The notes under the pieces are model-generated. The model did no database searches. It worked only from the letters and a program-made list of their open reading frames with translations, and was not told the DNA's origin. A DNA stretch of 64,000 nt from Lytechinus pictus (Eukaryota; Echinodermata; Echinoidea; Temnopleuroida; Toxopneustidae), in assembly GCF_037042905.1 (NCBI RefSeq), contig NC_087247.1:61217920-61281919 (forward strand). The letters run 5' to 3'. The number at the start of each line of letters is the position of its first letter. The first letter of the stretch is position 1. Below, in pieces: positions 11,797 through 21,882 of this stretch. Made by a program: the position numbers and the translations under genes.

Positions 11797-13913
11797 CCAT
11801 AATGTACCATATGTAACGTGAGACCCTCCTAACAAAAGGTAAAATGCTGCCACCACATACTTTTCTAGGGGTATGAGCCCTTGGCTGTTCCGGGGAAATC
11901 CAGACAACCTATACAGAAATCTAACCTGACGTAACAATAGCTGGGACTCATACTGGGTAGACAAGGGGGGGGGGGGGTGAGGACTGGGAAGGGCATGACT
12001 CATGCTCGATCTCCTCAATCAGTCGCACGTGCACGACACTACACACATAAGCTCTGCACTCCACAATCATGCATACACGACCGGAGACCCAAGTTCAGCT
12101 GACTGACCAAACATTCGACTCCTTCTCCACTCTCGTTCCCAAGACCAGCATCACAACAATCAAGAGTTTATCTGGTAAGTCAACTGTAATAGTCAACTGA
12201 TCATCCCTACTAATTAGCTAAACTATTCATGACTGGTCAAGCTCAACAATCAATCAATCTACTTCACTCACTTCGAACATTCACATTGTTCAGTATGCAC
12301 ACAACATTGTACACACGACCAAATTACAAAGAGTTGACACATGTTACGATGTGCACATTGATTAGCCATTGCACATGCACAGTGGTCGCTCGTTGTAACT
12401 TCGGTCAATACAACAAAAGCACTTCAATCACTCATAACAGTCTCGAGCACACAACAAGCACATCAATCGGCCATCCAAGAACATTTCCAGTAGCAAACCA
12501 CAGACGCCCAGCGTACATCATGTTCATTCAGACTTCTCTCTAACTGACATTCTGTCTCACGGATAGCATGGTAATTAAGTCGAGGGTCGATGACGGGGAC
12601 GTTTGTTCGAAATATACGAACACTCTATCTATAATTACTAAGACTTAAGACTATTTACTACAATTCCATGATTCACATCAACGACCACTGGTCACTACTC
12701 GATCTAATCAGACATTCGTGCAACTAAACCAGGTCTAAGTAATTTCTCATTTGGAAACCATCAAGTCGAGTTATACCCGATGTAAAACATTTATTAACAA
12801 CAATAACTTTAACAATTCAAACTCTTGTAAATTCATGAATAGTAAAAGTGGCATTTTTATCAGATGTTTCTTTACAGTAATTGACATATTTACATGCTTA
12901 AAACTAAGTCCTAGGTTACATGGCTGACGTCTTAATTCAATAATTAGATGTTCACCGTCCTAATCCTATGTTACATGGCTGACGTCTTAATACAAATAAT
13001 TAAATGTTCACCGAACATTTAATAAACCTACGCTGTAAATAAATGACAAGAAACTTCTGCTTCGTCACTCTTTGAATAAACTATCTTAAATTCTACAACA
13101 TAGTCTGTTTGATTTGTGTTCAGTAAAAGTGTGAACTTTGTAAATATTTCCATCTATCTTCATCATTCCATAACCTTGCTGCGAGTAGGCCTATTCTATA
13201 TTCTCTACGGTCTTCTGAACAACATTCCAAGTTGGTATAAAGGTGTCTTTGTTTCTACACCATCACTTTGCTTAACATATCTAATGCCTGCATCTAGATA
13301 TCAAACCTTTTCTCCTAACTATAAAATCATCCTAAACTTCCCTGTTTCCAACCCATCGCGCCACTTCAATGGCCATTCCAAGGTCTCTCCACCCCGGCCT
13401 ATTTCCTGCCACTAACTCCTAGTAATATCTGGCCTCGAGATTTTATCTCCCAAATATTAGACTAACAAAGTCCTTTTTATACCAACAACTTTCTATGTTC
13501 AACCTGGTCCATAACAAGACATAAAACTTAACATTCCAACCATTCTAACTCGTTGCATTAGAATCAAGTAATGTTCTGATTAAATATTTGGAAATAACTT
13601 TATAAGAATTAATACACTACCAAAATACAAGTTATTAATAATTGTATGTGTGCATGAATAACTTGGAAGGATGAGAGAGGGGGGGGGTAAGAGTCAAGAG
13701 GTTCCATGCTGTCGAAGAATTGAAGAAACATCGAAGCAAACATGGTGAAGACTGCTTAAATTCGTTCCCTATCCGGGATTGAATGTCAGAAATACTGAAG
13801 AAAACATGGTGAAGACTGCCTAAATTCGTTCCCTAACCGGGATTGAATGTAAGAAAGCAGCTATGAAGTCATCTCAGATGGACAGGGGTTTGGTAGACGG
13901 TGCCCAGTGTTCA

Positions 13914-14215
13914 CTGGTGTGGAGTACTGAGTACGCGATGCACGATGAGAAGTACAGAGTACTGAGAGTACGCGATGCACGATGAGAAGTACAGAGTACT
14001 GAGACTAGAGTACCGGTGCACGATGAGAAGTACAGAGTACCGAGAGTACGCGATGCACGATGACAAGTACGGTACAGAGTACTGAGAGTACCGGTGCACG
14101 ATGAGAAGTACAGAGTACTGAGAGTACCGGTGCACGATGAGAAGTACAGAGTACTGAGAGTACGCGATGCACGATGATGAGAAGTACAGAGTACTGAGAG
14201 TACCGGTGCACGATG
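13914..14215. repeat. Minisatellite in the 3' LTR (~36-bp units)
   Basis: About eight units built on GTGCACGATGAGAAGTACAG and AGTACTGAGAGTAC, alternating between CCGGTGCACG and CGCGATGCACG forms. The same array is found unchanged in the other LTR. The Ser/Thr-rich or Tyr/Ser-rich frames across it are repeat artefacts. Confidence 0.9.
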
Positions 14216-15028
14216 ACGTTCCTTACTCAGGATTGTCACTTGTCGAACCTCTCATTTCTGCCGCCGTCAATCTACCGTACTGAGTTCGAGCTGCCCTCGA
14301 CCTCTCTGTACAACGCCAGCCAACTTCGTCGAAGGAAGGGGGGGGGGGGAATTCATATTCTTCCATGCACAATACAATAAAATCTAGGCCTACATCCACA
14401 TTCTCTGACTTAAAAACAGTCTACAACATTTCCATAGACACATCATGAAATAACATCTAAATATTCATCTGTCAAGACGTAAAAGACTTAAGCCTAGATT
14501 TATAGGCAACTACGAGGTACAAAACAAACTCAAACTAAAGACTACATAACTACGAGGTACCCTTGCACTTTTGTCCCTAAGTTACCCCAATTTCCTTAAC
14601 GTTACGATGTTTCATACTTCTGCGTTTATCAATTGAGAAAGAGGGAAAAACAAAACAAAACTCTCCTTAAATTCTGTTGTGTACCACATACAAAATAAAA
14701 TCAGCAATCAAGTAATATCTCTAAGAGTAAGACCAATGTTAAGGGCAGACATAAAAATATTCATCTCATCGATCGGGCATCAAGCCTAAAATTTCTATAA
14801 AGAACTTCGAAATTCCAGTTCTCACAAATTTAATTAGAAATTCCTTTTTATAGAAAAGGGGGGGGGGGGATATTATATAACCTTAAGAAGTTTAAAGAAA
14901 TATTCCACTCACGATTCTTGCTAAGGTCAAACGCTTACAAGTACTTTCAACTGGAAGACTGGCTTGGAGTTCTCTCTAGACAAATACTCTCAAAGATGCA
15001 AAGTGAAGAAATTTTCACCCTCTGCCCC

Positions 15029-15035
15029 TTTTATA
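15029..15035 (-). promoter_or_regulatory. TATA box of the 3' LTR
   Basis: TATAAAA on the - strand in a GC-richer setting (GGGGTATAAAAGGGGC), about 575 bp inside the LTR. It is the counterpart of the presumed promoter in the 5' LTR and could drive transcription into the flanking SINE region. Confidence 0.6.
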
Positions 15036-15610
15036 CCCCTAGCCATCGGGCCCCTATCGCCTGACAAAAACTTGATTTGCCCGCTTACGTGATTGGCCAA
15101 AAGTTTGTGACGTCATCACCCGCGAAAGACGAAATACAGAATGTACCATTTCCGGTAGGGAATAATCACTTCTAGTGACTAAAATAGGATCATTAAAGAC
15201 ATCATTTTATCATAAAAGGGAAAAATAGAGCATCAAGCTCCTCACCTAAAAGACATTTACAAGGTAAGTGACAATTTATCGAGAAAACTCGCTCCGTGCA
15301 TCACCGTGCACGCCATTAACCTAACCTTGTCCCACGTACTAAATCCTATGTATTGCTGTGGTTCTAAAAATAGCACAATCTGCCTCCGTTACTATGCTCA
15401 TTGACTGCTGTAGTAAACACACTCAGCTGATTTTACTACGTTCATTCAAGATTCAAAACAAACAACAGCTGTGAGTGGTGGCGTTGTATTAAAGTGGAAT
15501 TTTTGATAGATTTTGGATACTAGTAATTAATTCTGGCTGAAAGTAAGCACAGATCTAAATAGAAAATATTAAAAGAGAATTTTGAAAAATTTTGGGGGTA
15601 TTTCTTCACA

Positions 15611-15624
15611 CTGCCCCCCTCTTA
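15611..15624 (-). promoter_or_regulatory. Polypurine tract
   Basis: On the - strand, AAGAGGGGGGCAG immediately precedes the 3' LTR. In LTR elements this RNase H-resistant tract primes plus-strand DNA synthesis. Confidence 0.85.
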
Positions 15625-15810
15625 CTAAATCGCTGTCCCAGCGATTCAATTTAAAACACTATTGAAAATATACAATTTTAACAGATTCAATCGAATTATT
15701 TTCTTAAAACATTCAGATCTCAGAATCATTTATCACTTCTTCAACAAACCATCTTATAGTATACTGTAATTCACATGTATATACAAAATTAAGATGATCA
15801 CATCATTAAA

Positions 15811-16710
15811 CTACTTCTGTTCATTAAAATAATATATGGTCTTCTTCTCCTCATGCACTCGCTTCTCTCCATATGCCGTTATGAAAGTGGTTGTATACAC
15901 CTCCACTCTGTTCACTTGGATGTAACCTAACCTTGGCTTTTTCACTTTCAAATTTACGTCTATGTCCTCCTCAGTGGTTACAGTTAGTTCCCTTTTCCGT
16001 GACATGGAGTCCTCTTCCTCCTCCTCGGATTCCTCATCACCAGAGTCCCCCGACTTTTCCTCCGAGCTCTCATCAGGATGGAGGTCAAGTGCATCTCTAC
16101 TGTCTACCTCTGCCTCCCCTGACTGGGTTCTTCTGTCTTCCTCCTCAGGCTGCTCCTCCTCAAGCTTCTCCTTCCTGTCCTCTTTCTCTTTCTTAATGTC
16201 CTCCCTGTCTTTCTTTTCCTTCCTGTCCTTACTTTCCCTCCTGTCCTTACTTTCCCTTTCTGTCTTCCTTTCTTCCTCTCCTTCATGCTTTCTTTCCTTC
16301 CTTTCTGTCTTCCTTTCTTCCTCCTCTATTTCACGCTTTCTTTCCTTCCTGTCCTTACTCTCCCTTTCTGTCTTCCTTTCTTCCTCTTCTACTTCACGCT
16401 TTCTTTCCTTCCTGTCCTTACTCTCCCTTTCTGTCTTCCTTTCTTCCTCTTTGTCCCTTCTTTTCCTCTCCCCTTCACGTTTCCTACTTAGATGTTCATT
16501 TGTCGCCGCCGTGTAGTTAATGTATTTAGCCTCCTGTTTTCTGCTGTTATGCATTCTTCCAAAGTGCCTCGTCATCTCAGATCTTCCCTCTGTTTCGTAT
16601 GAACAGTATGTACACTGGAGCGTCATAGTGGCCTCATGTTCCTGCATATGCTGTCCATACTTGTAACCTTTGATGCTCTTCTTGCAGATGTGGCAGTACA
16701 AATAAGTCAT
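15811..16710 (-). CDS. Third open frame of the retrotransposon: C2H2 zinc fingers plus charged tail
   Basis: A 299-residue frame in the position where some elements carry env. Residues 6-25 (C6, C9, H21, H25) and 33-54 (C33, C36, H49, H54) fit C2H2 zinc fingers. Residues about 80-190 are tandem Lys/Arg/Glu repeats (EERKTERESKDRKE-like) predicted to be a long charged helix. An acidic Ser/Glu segment follows, then a basic KVKKPRL patch near residue 255 that could be a nuclear signal, and an unrecognised C-terminus. There is no signal peptide or membrane segment, so it is not an envelope protein. The ATG directly follows a strong splice acceptor, which suggests a spliced subgenomic mRNA. Function is unknown; nucleic-acid binding is an inference from the fingers. 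Confidence 0.8.
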   Translation of the reverse strand: MTYLYCHICKKSIKGYKYGQHMQEHEATMTLQCTYCSYETEGRSEMTRHFGRMHNSRKQEAKYINYTAATNEHLSRKREGERKRRDKEEERKTERESKDRKERKREVEEEERKTERESKDRKERKREIEEEERKTERKERKHEGEEERKTERESKDRRESKDRKEKKDREDIKKEKEDRKEKLEEEQPEEEDRRTQSGEAEVDSRDALDLHPDESSEEKSGDSGDEESEEEEEDSMSRKRELTVTTEEDIDVNLKVKKPRLGYIQVNRVEVYTTTFITAYGEKRVHEEKKTIYYFNEQK

Positions 16711-16736
16711 CTGCAGTGAAGAAAAGAAAACACAGG
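16711..16736 (-). promoter_or_regulatory. Candidate splice acceptor before the third frame
   Basis: On the - strand a pyrimidine tract (TGTTTTCTTTTCTTCACTGCAG) ends in CAG exactly one base before the ATG of the zinc-finger frame. This is a near-consensus 3' splice site and would yield a message in which this ATG is the first one used. Confidence 0.6.
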
Positions 16737-16774
16737 TAGTTGTAGTAAATAGGTGCAGGTTAACGGTTATGAAC

Positions 16775-18223
16775 TTAATCTTTATATCTATCTGGCATCA
16801 CCCTTTTCCTAGCAGGGTTTCTCCTTCCTGGGTTTGACATCAACCAATTTCTCAATTTCGGACCAGTGTAGGCTTTCAAGCGGTCAATGTGAATCACTTT
16901 AGGCTTACACATTGCTGATTGCTGTATGCGGTACACAACATCTGACAATCTATCAATAACCATATATGGGCCATTCCATTTATACATCAACTTAGGGCAT
17001 ACCCCCCGTCTGCGCTGTACTCCATGCAGCCAAACCCAGTCACCCTTAGCAAATCTTCTTAGGACAGTATTACGATCATAAGATTTAGCCTGCTTTTCAG
17101 CAGCTAACTCAAGTTTCTCTCTCGCCATTTCATGTGCATCTCTGATTCTATCTCGAAGTTGCTCGGAATAATCCTGTTTCTCTCTTTCTTCCTCTACAGC
17201 TGATGGCTGGTTGAAGATAACATCTACTGGCAAAGTTACTTGTCTGCCTAGCATCATCATCGCTGGAGACTCGCCTGTGGATTCTTGGACTGCTGATCTA
17301 TAAGCCAACATCGCATATGGAATCTGCTCATCCCAGTCTCTCTGGTGGCGGTCAGGATCTAGAATTGAAGATACCATGGTAACTAGCGTTCTATTGAATC
17401 TTTCTATATATCCATCACTCCTAGGATGAAGCGGACATGTCCTAGTTTTCTTTATGCCCATCATCTTACAAACTTCTGTCATAACATTAGACTCAAAATT
17501 CCTCCCTTGGTCTGTGTGTAATTCTTTTGGGATGCCATATCGACAGATGAATTCTTCCACTACAATCCTTGCCACTGTCCTAGCTTCTTGATCCGGAATT
17601 GGGTATGACTCTATCCATTTGGTGAAATAATCACCAATTACCAAGACGTACCGATTTCCTCTGTCAGTTACTGGTAAGGGGCCTAAAATATCCATCGCTA
17701 CCCTCTCCAAGGTGGCTCCTACTCTGTACTTTTGTAATGGGGCTCTTGATTTCTTGGGTGGATTTTTCAGCTTAGAGCAGACTACACACTTGCGCACAAA
17801 TGACCTGACATCAGCTGCTAATCCCACCCAGTAATATCTTTGTTGTACTTTGTGCAATAGCTTATTTACTCCCAGGTGACATGCTGTCTTGGAGCTGTGC
17901 AATTCCTGGAGCACCAGTTGACGAAGTGAATGGGGTAAAACTACTTTCCAGTTGACCTCTTTCCCATCATTAGATTCCCATCTCCTCATGAGGATATCAT
18001 CCCGAATGGTCAATAAGTCCCAATTGACCCAGTACGACTTTGTAGCTGATGACAAACTGGACACATCTTTCCACTCAGGCTTCTGTCTTGCTTCTTGTTT
18101 CCACCGTATTATATGTTGCAGATCAACATCTTGAAGTTGTGCTCTCTTAATTTCAGCATTGCTTATGCCGGGTGAAAGGCTGATTGCCTGAACTTTCTCC
18201 ACTATCTCATTTTCAACATCCAT
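16775..18223 (-). CDS. Integrase of the retrotransposon
   Basis: This 482-residue frame starts with a pol-type linker. It then has the zinc-binding HHCC module (H109, H116, C146, C149) and the catalytic D,D35E triad (D178, D238, E274) in the contexts MDILGPLP, HTDQGRNF and YIERFNRT. A GPY-type C-terminal module (WNGPYMVIDRLSDVVYRI) follows near residue 420. Integrase inserts the cDNA into the host genome. The frame appears intact. In most Gypsy elements it is continuous with RNase H; here a 117-bp stop-containing gap separates them, so it either begins at its own ATG or is joined by splicing. Confidence 0.93.
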   Translation of the reverse strand: MDVENEIVEKVQAISLSPGISNAEIKRAQLQDVDLQHIIRWKQEARQKPEWKDVSSLSSATKSYWVNWDLLTIRDDILMRRWESNDGKEVNWKVVLPHSLRQLVLQELHSSKTACHLGVNKLLHKVQQRYYWVGLAADVRSFVRKCVVCSKLKNPPKKSRAPLQKYRVGATLERVAMDILGPLPVTDRGNRYVLVIGDYFTKWIESYPIPDQEARTVARIVVEEFICRYGIPKELHTDQGRNFESNVMTEVCKMMGIKKTRTCPLHPRSDGYIERFNRTLVTMVSSILDPDRHQRDWDEQIPYAMLAYRSAVQESTGESPAMMMLGRQVTLPVDVIFNQPSAVEEEREKQDYSEQLRDRIRDAHEMAREKLELAAEKQAKSYDRNTVLRRFAKGDWVWLHGVQRRRGVCPKLMYKWNGPYMVIDRLSDVVYRIQQSAMCKPKVIHIDRLKAYTGPKLRNWLMSNPGRRNPARKRVMPDRYKD

Positions 18224-18236
18224 GACTATAGTTTGA

Positions 18237-18344
18237 CTAATTCAGCTATCCATCAGTTTCTATAGTAATCAAAATGATAACACAATATTTACATATATTA
18301 TTAACTCCTAAGAAAACAATTGCTTATTTACAATATATCTCTAC
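18237..18344 (-). other. Stop-containing gap between RNase H and integrase, possible intron
   Basis: Stops in this AT-rich gap separate RNase H from integrase. If GT at 18344-18343 and AG at 18238-18237 were used as splice sites, 108 nt would be removed and the two frames would be joined in phase without a stop. The donor is imperfect (CAA|GTAGAG) and the acceptor tract is weak, so decay or insertion is equally possible. Confidence 0.35.
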
Positions 18345-19282
18345 TTGCAGATATCTTCCAATCTACCACACTGGGAACAGGGACGCCGAGACAATCCATC
18401 TGCATTCATGTGCACCCGTCCAGCACGATGAACTAAGGTAAGTCTATATTGGCTGATGACCTCTAACCATCTAAGAGCTCCATGATCAGTGCGTACGGTT
18501 ACATTCTGTCCATACAAATAATGTCTGAAATGCTTCAGAAATGTGACAACAGCAAGTAACTCCCGTCTGGTCACACAGTAGTTTTGCTCTGCCCGGTTTA
18601 GAGTCCTGCTTGCATATGCTACCACTAATTCCTTGTCATCTTTCTCTTGTGAGAGTACAGCTCCCATTCCATACTTGCTTGCATCAGTGTCTAACAGGAA
18701 CTCTGCATCTAACCTGGGGTAAGTTAGTATGGGTGCTGTAGTAAGTCTTTCCTTCAGTGTGTTAAATGCAGATTCACACTCCTCCGTCCAGACGAATGGG
18801 TGATCTTTCTGAGTGAGAGCAGTCATTGGCTTGGCAACATCAGCAAATTTCTTAATGAACCTCCTATAGTATGAGGCAAGACCCAAGAAGCTCCTTACAT
18901 CAGTTGGGTTGGTAGGTGTAGGCCAGCTTGAGACGACTTCAATCTTAGCGGGATTTGTACTAACTCCGTGTTCAGACACCACATGACCTAGGTATAGCAC
19001 CTCCTTCTGAAATAGGTGACACTTCTTTGGTTTGAGTTTTAGATTTGCTTCCCGCAGCCGTTGAAGGGTAGTCTTCAGTCTGTTAATCATCTCCGGTACT
19101 GATGGACCATACACTATGACGTCATCGAGATAGATCAAAAGTATTTTCCATTGCAATCCTGTTAAGACATTTTCCATTAATCTCTCGAAGGTGGATGGTG
19201 CATTGCAAAGTCCAAATGGCATGACTTCAAATTCATACAGCCCTCCTGGTATCACGAATGCTGATTTTGCCTTTGGCATCAT
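18341..19282 (-). pseudogene. Reverse transcriptase (C-terminal part) and RNase H of the retrotransposon
   Basis: A 313-residue frame beginning within RT. It holds the catalytic YLDD at residues 51-54, the LYLGHVVS and SFLGLASYYRRF segments, and RNase H with D198/D200, E241, D266 and the NADGLSRR end. It lies in a +1 frame relative to the upstream protease/RT frame, whose overlap at about 19270-19280 suggests one extra base. Between GALRWL and the following EVISQY about 15 residues that Gypsy RNases H normally have are missing, consistent with a deletion between two RWL-coding repeats. The enzyme is probably defective in this copy. Confidence 0.85.
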
Positions 19283-20363
19283 CGTCTAGGGGAACTTGCC
19301 AGTATCCAGATGCTAGATCCAGCGTGCAAAAATATTTTGCACCATCAAGTGAATCCAATGATTCAGCAATACTGGGCAGTGGAAATGAGTCTTTTGCTGT
19401 GTACTTGTTTAGAAGTCTATAATCGACGCAGAATCGCTTGGTTCCATCTTTCTTGTCCACTAATACTATTGGAGAAGACCAGGCACTACTCGAAGGTTTG
19501 ATAATACCCCGTGCAAGCATGTCTTGAATTTGTTTCTCAACTTCTTCTCTTTGTCCCATGGGATGGCGTCTCGGTCTCTGCCGGATTGGTCCAGTGCTTG
19601 TGGTGTGGATGCTATGTTTGACCCTGTCAGTACGTCCAATATCATGATCACCCTTAGAGAATCCATCACTAAATTCTGACAACAAATTAGCGACATCAGG
19701 GTAGTACTCCTCATCAATGCTGAGTTTGGTTCTATTGTAGATATCTATCAAATGGTCTGGTACTTCAGTAGTAGATTGAGTGACAGCTGCTGTTTGAAGT
19801 GGAAGTTCAAGTCTTCCTCCTGTGCGGTCCTTACATGGAATGATTTCACCATCGATGCTGATATGATTTTGTTCACAGTCGATGTTCACCCTTCTACTAC
19901 TCAGAAAATCCAATCCCAGGATGCCATCATGTTTGATATCTGCTATAACAGCCTCCATCCTATGAGATAGTGTCCCAATCGTGATTATGATCCATGCTTT
20001 TCCAAATACTTCAATGGGTGTCCCGTCAGCTTGCAACAATTTTACATTCACATCATCTAGCCTATTGAATTCCTTCATTTTGCGATATGCCTTGTTAGAT
20101 AGTATAGTAACTGTTGACCCAGTGTCGATTAATAGCAGCAATGTTTCATTCTTAACAACTCCTGTCACAAACATACTCTGATCAGTCTCGGTAATGGTGC
20201 AAATAACTGTATGCTGATTCTTGTGTGAGCTTAAACTCGTGGACCCTGTCTGAAACTCGGCCTGGCCGTGGCCCCTCGGAAAGACCGGCTGTCGTTTCCC
20301 TGTCTTGCATTGGTCTGTGGGCACTCCCTTGCAAAATGTCCCACTTGATTGCAGTTGAAACAC
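19233..20363 (-). pseudogene. Protease and N-terminal reverse transcriptase of the retrotransposon
   Basis: The frame overlaps the end of gag in the -1 phase, as expected for -1 ribosomal frameshifting. An aspartic protease motif, LLLIDTGST, is at residues 76-84 (active-site D80). RT starts near residue 255, with VDKKDGTKRFCVDYRLLN and LDLASGYWQV. Translation in this frame runs into an unrelated tail and stop just after the DDDAK segment, where the next frame carries on the RT. The first ~40 residues are an off-frame reading of gag; true pol begins by frameshift. The RT split looks like a single-base lesion or assembly error. Confidence 0.87.
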
Positions 20364-21250
20364 GCTTTATTGTTCCTGTTTGGTTGGTGATTGATAGCCA
20401 TATCCTCAATCAATGTACTTAGCCGTTTCATGTTCATCTTCAACTCCTCAATTTCCTTTCTTGTTTTCTCGTCCATAGGTACTGGTTGAACAGAATCCAC
20501 TGCACGGACGTGACGGGGAAGTCTATTTCGATCTCTTGATTTCTCGGCCCTAAGGAATGACTCTGTTGCAAGACCAGCTTGGATGGCGTCATCAAGCGTC
20601 TGTGGATGGGCCCTGAAAATTCCAGCCCTAATCTCCGGGTCATCAATCGCATCGGAGAAATGTCCCCTTGCCAGTCGCTGTTGAGCTTCACTGCTTAGCT
20701 CTGGGTAGGCCAAACACGTCAGGTCTCTTATTGCCTGCCCAAGTTCCTGAAGCGTCTCATCCTTGTGTCTCCGTCGCACGCGTAACTCCAGGAGGAAATT
20801 TTCTGCTTGTTCTCCAGGACCAAATCTACTCTCCAGCTGTGATACAAGTTCTCGGTATGAGATGCGCCTTCCAGCAGGGAAATTATTCAGGATCTTCAAC
20901 GCAGAACCTTGAAGCCTTGTTGCCAGAAATTGCCCAGCTTCATAGTCGGACCATCTATTCAAGTTCATGCAAACCTCGAAATGACGCTTGTAATCACCCC
21001 ATGGCGTCTTTCCACCAAATTTCTCCGGCAAGACATCTTTACGGAATCCTGATTCATTCTGCTTCACTTCAGTGGTTTGTGTGCTCTGAACGTAAAGAGG
21101 GTTATCTCTGAATCCTTGTGGCGTGTAAACGTGTCCAGAATTCTGCTGAACATCTCCTGATTCTCCTACTGCGATTTCTGGATCGTCACTGACCACCGTC
21201 CAGTGTGACCTATCACCACCACCAGTAATGTTTTCTTGCTCACCTTCCAT
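20231..21250 (-). CDS. Gag of the retrotransposon
   Basis: 339 residues. A capsid-like region of about residues 75-230 has the usual Gypsy-type spacing (WGDYKRHFEVC, FLATRLQGSA, LVSQLESRFG, ENFLLELRVRRR, LGQAIRDL). A CCHC zinc knuckle, CFNCNQVGHFAREC, sits at residues 297-310. Gag forms the virus-like particle, and the knuckle packages the RNA. The ATG chosen is the first in the frame, about 640 bp below the primer site. The frame appears intact. Confidence 0.92.
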   Translation of the reverse strand: MEGEQENITGGGDRSHWTVVSDDPEIAVGESGDVQQNSGHVYTPQGFRDNPLYVQSTQTTEVKQNESGFRKDVLPEKFGGKTPWGDYKRHFEVCMNLNRWSDYEAGQFLATRLQGSALKILNNFPAGRRISYRELVSQLESRFGPGEQAENFLLELRVRRRHKDETLQELGQAIRDLTCLAYPELSSEAQQRLARGHFSDAIDDPEIRAGIFRAHPQTLDDAIQAGLATESFLRAEKSRDRNRLPRHVRAVDSVQPVPMDEKTRKEIEELKMNMKRLSTLIEDMAINHQPNRNNKACFNCNQVGHFARECPQTNARQGNDSRSFRGATARPSFRQGPRV

Positions 21251-21863
21251 CCTAAGCTTGCAATTTTTGTTCAGTTTCTTTTGAATTCAGAAAAATTGCC
21301 AGGAACTTTTGTTACACATTTGTGTTTGTTTAATTTTTGAATTAACAATAATTTTTTTTTTTTTTAAACAAGGGTACCTCTTACAAAGTGTTTGATTACT
21401 CTTTCGAGTTTAATTGTTATCAACGTTACTACTTAAAATACATTTCGTTAAGAATTAACTAAGTTATTTCCTACTTTGAAAGATGCCACTCTTACTCTAA
21501 GATTTTTTTTAAATATTTTTTTTTTTTTTAACTTATGCCTGGTTTATGAAGCACATATCCACTTGAACTGATTTACAAGACCAAACTTGACTTCACACAC
21601 TCAACTCTACTAACTCCAGACAAACAGACTCTTACTGTTTTCCAAGTAGCAGCTCTAACCTTGTCAATTCAGACCCATAACATCAGCTTCAAAATTCCAA
21701 CTTCCTTTACTCCATACCAAGCAAACTCATTCTTATCAACTACTTCCTCAGATAAATTCTAATTTCAAAACAAACTCTGACAAATAATCAATTTTACTTC
21801 AAGTACATAATTCTTCATTAGTTTAATTACTACAAATAATGTTTGATAACAGATAGAGCTTAA
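21251..21863 (-). other. Leader between primer site and gag
   Basis: AT-rich sequence with several A/T homopolymer runs and no open frame. It is probably the packaging and untranslated leader of the genomic RNA. Confidence 0.5.
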
Positions 21864-21882
21864 TCCCACCGCTGCTACACCA
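21864..21882 (-). promoter_or_regulatory. tRNA primer-binding site
   Basis: On the - strand, TGGTGTAGCAGCGGTGGGA begins five bases after the 5' LTR. Its start (TGG) complements the CCA end of a tRNA. The complementary strand reads like the 3' part of a tRNA with a CCCACCGCTGC acceptor side, closest in my memory to tRNA-Leu (AAG/TAG), with a one- or two-base difference. The tRNA identity is an inference. Confidence 0.65.

Larger units (their letters stand above)
11812..15610 (-). repeat. 3' LTR of the retrotransposon (3799 bp)
   Basis: This is the left-hand copy of the direct repeat, downstream in the element's orientation. Its boundaries are set by loss of identity with the right copy, by TG/CA termini and by the adjacent purine tract. 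No open frame with recognisable motifs is present. It contains a TATA box, a ~36-bp minisatellite and three G-runs. At 3.8 kb it is much longer than most Gypsy LTRs. Confidence 0.95.

Noticed and set aside
11730-11800. Possible tRNA gene (CAC anticodon) on the - strand
   Set aside because: The acceptor stem does not close, and a second copy with the same non-tRNA body exists at 44651, so it is a SINE.
13914-14215. Regularly spaced repeats resembling a CRISPR array
   Set aside because: Units are contiguous without unique spacers, and the genome is animal.
13874-14239. 121-, 74- and 68-codon frames in the LTR (and their copies at 23950-24315)
   Set aside because: They translate the 36-bp minisatellite and have no independent support.
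15891-16516. Ser/Leu-rich + strand frames of 101-184 codons
   Set aside because: These are the antisense of the charged repeats in the - strand third frame.
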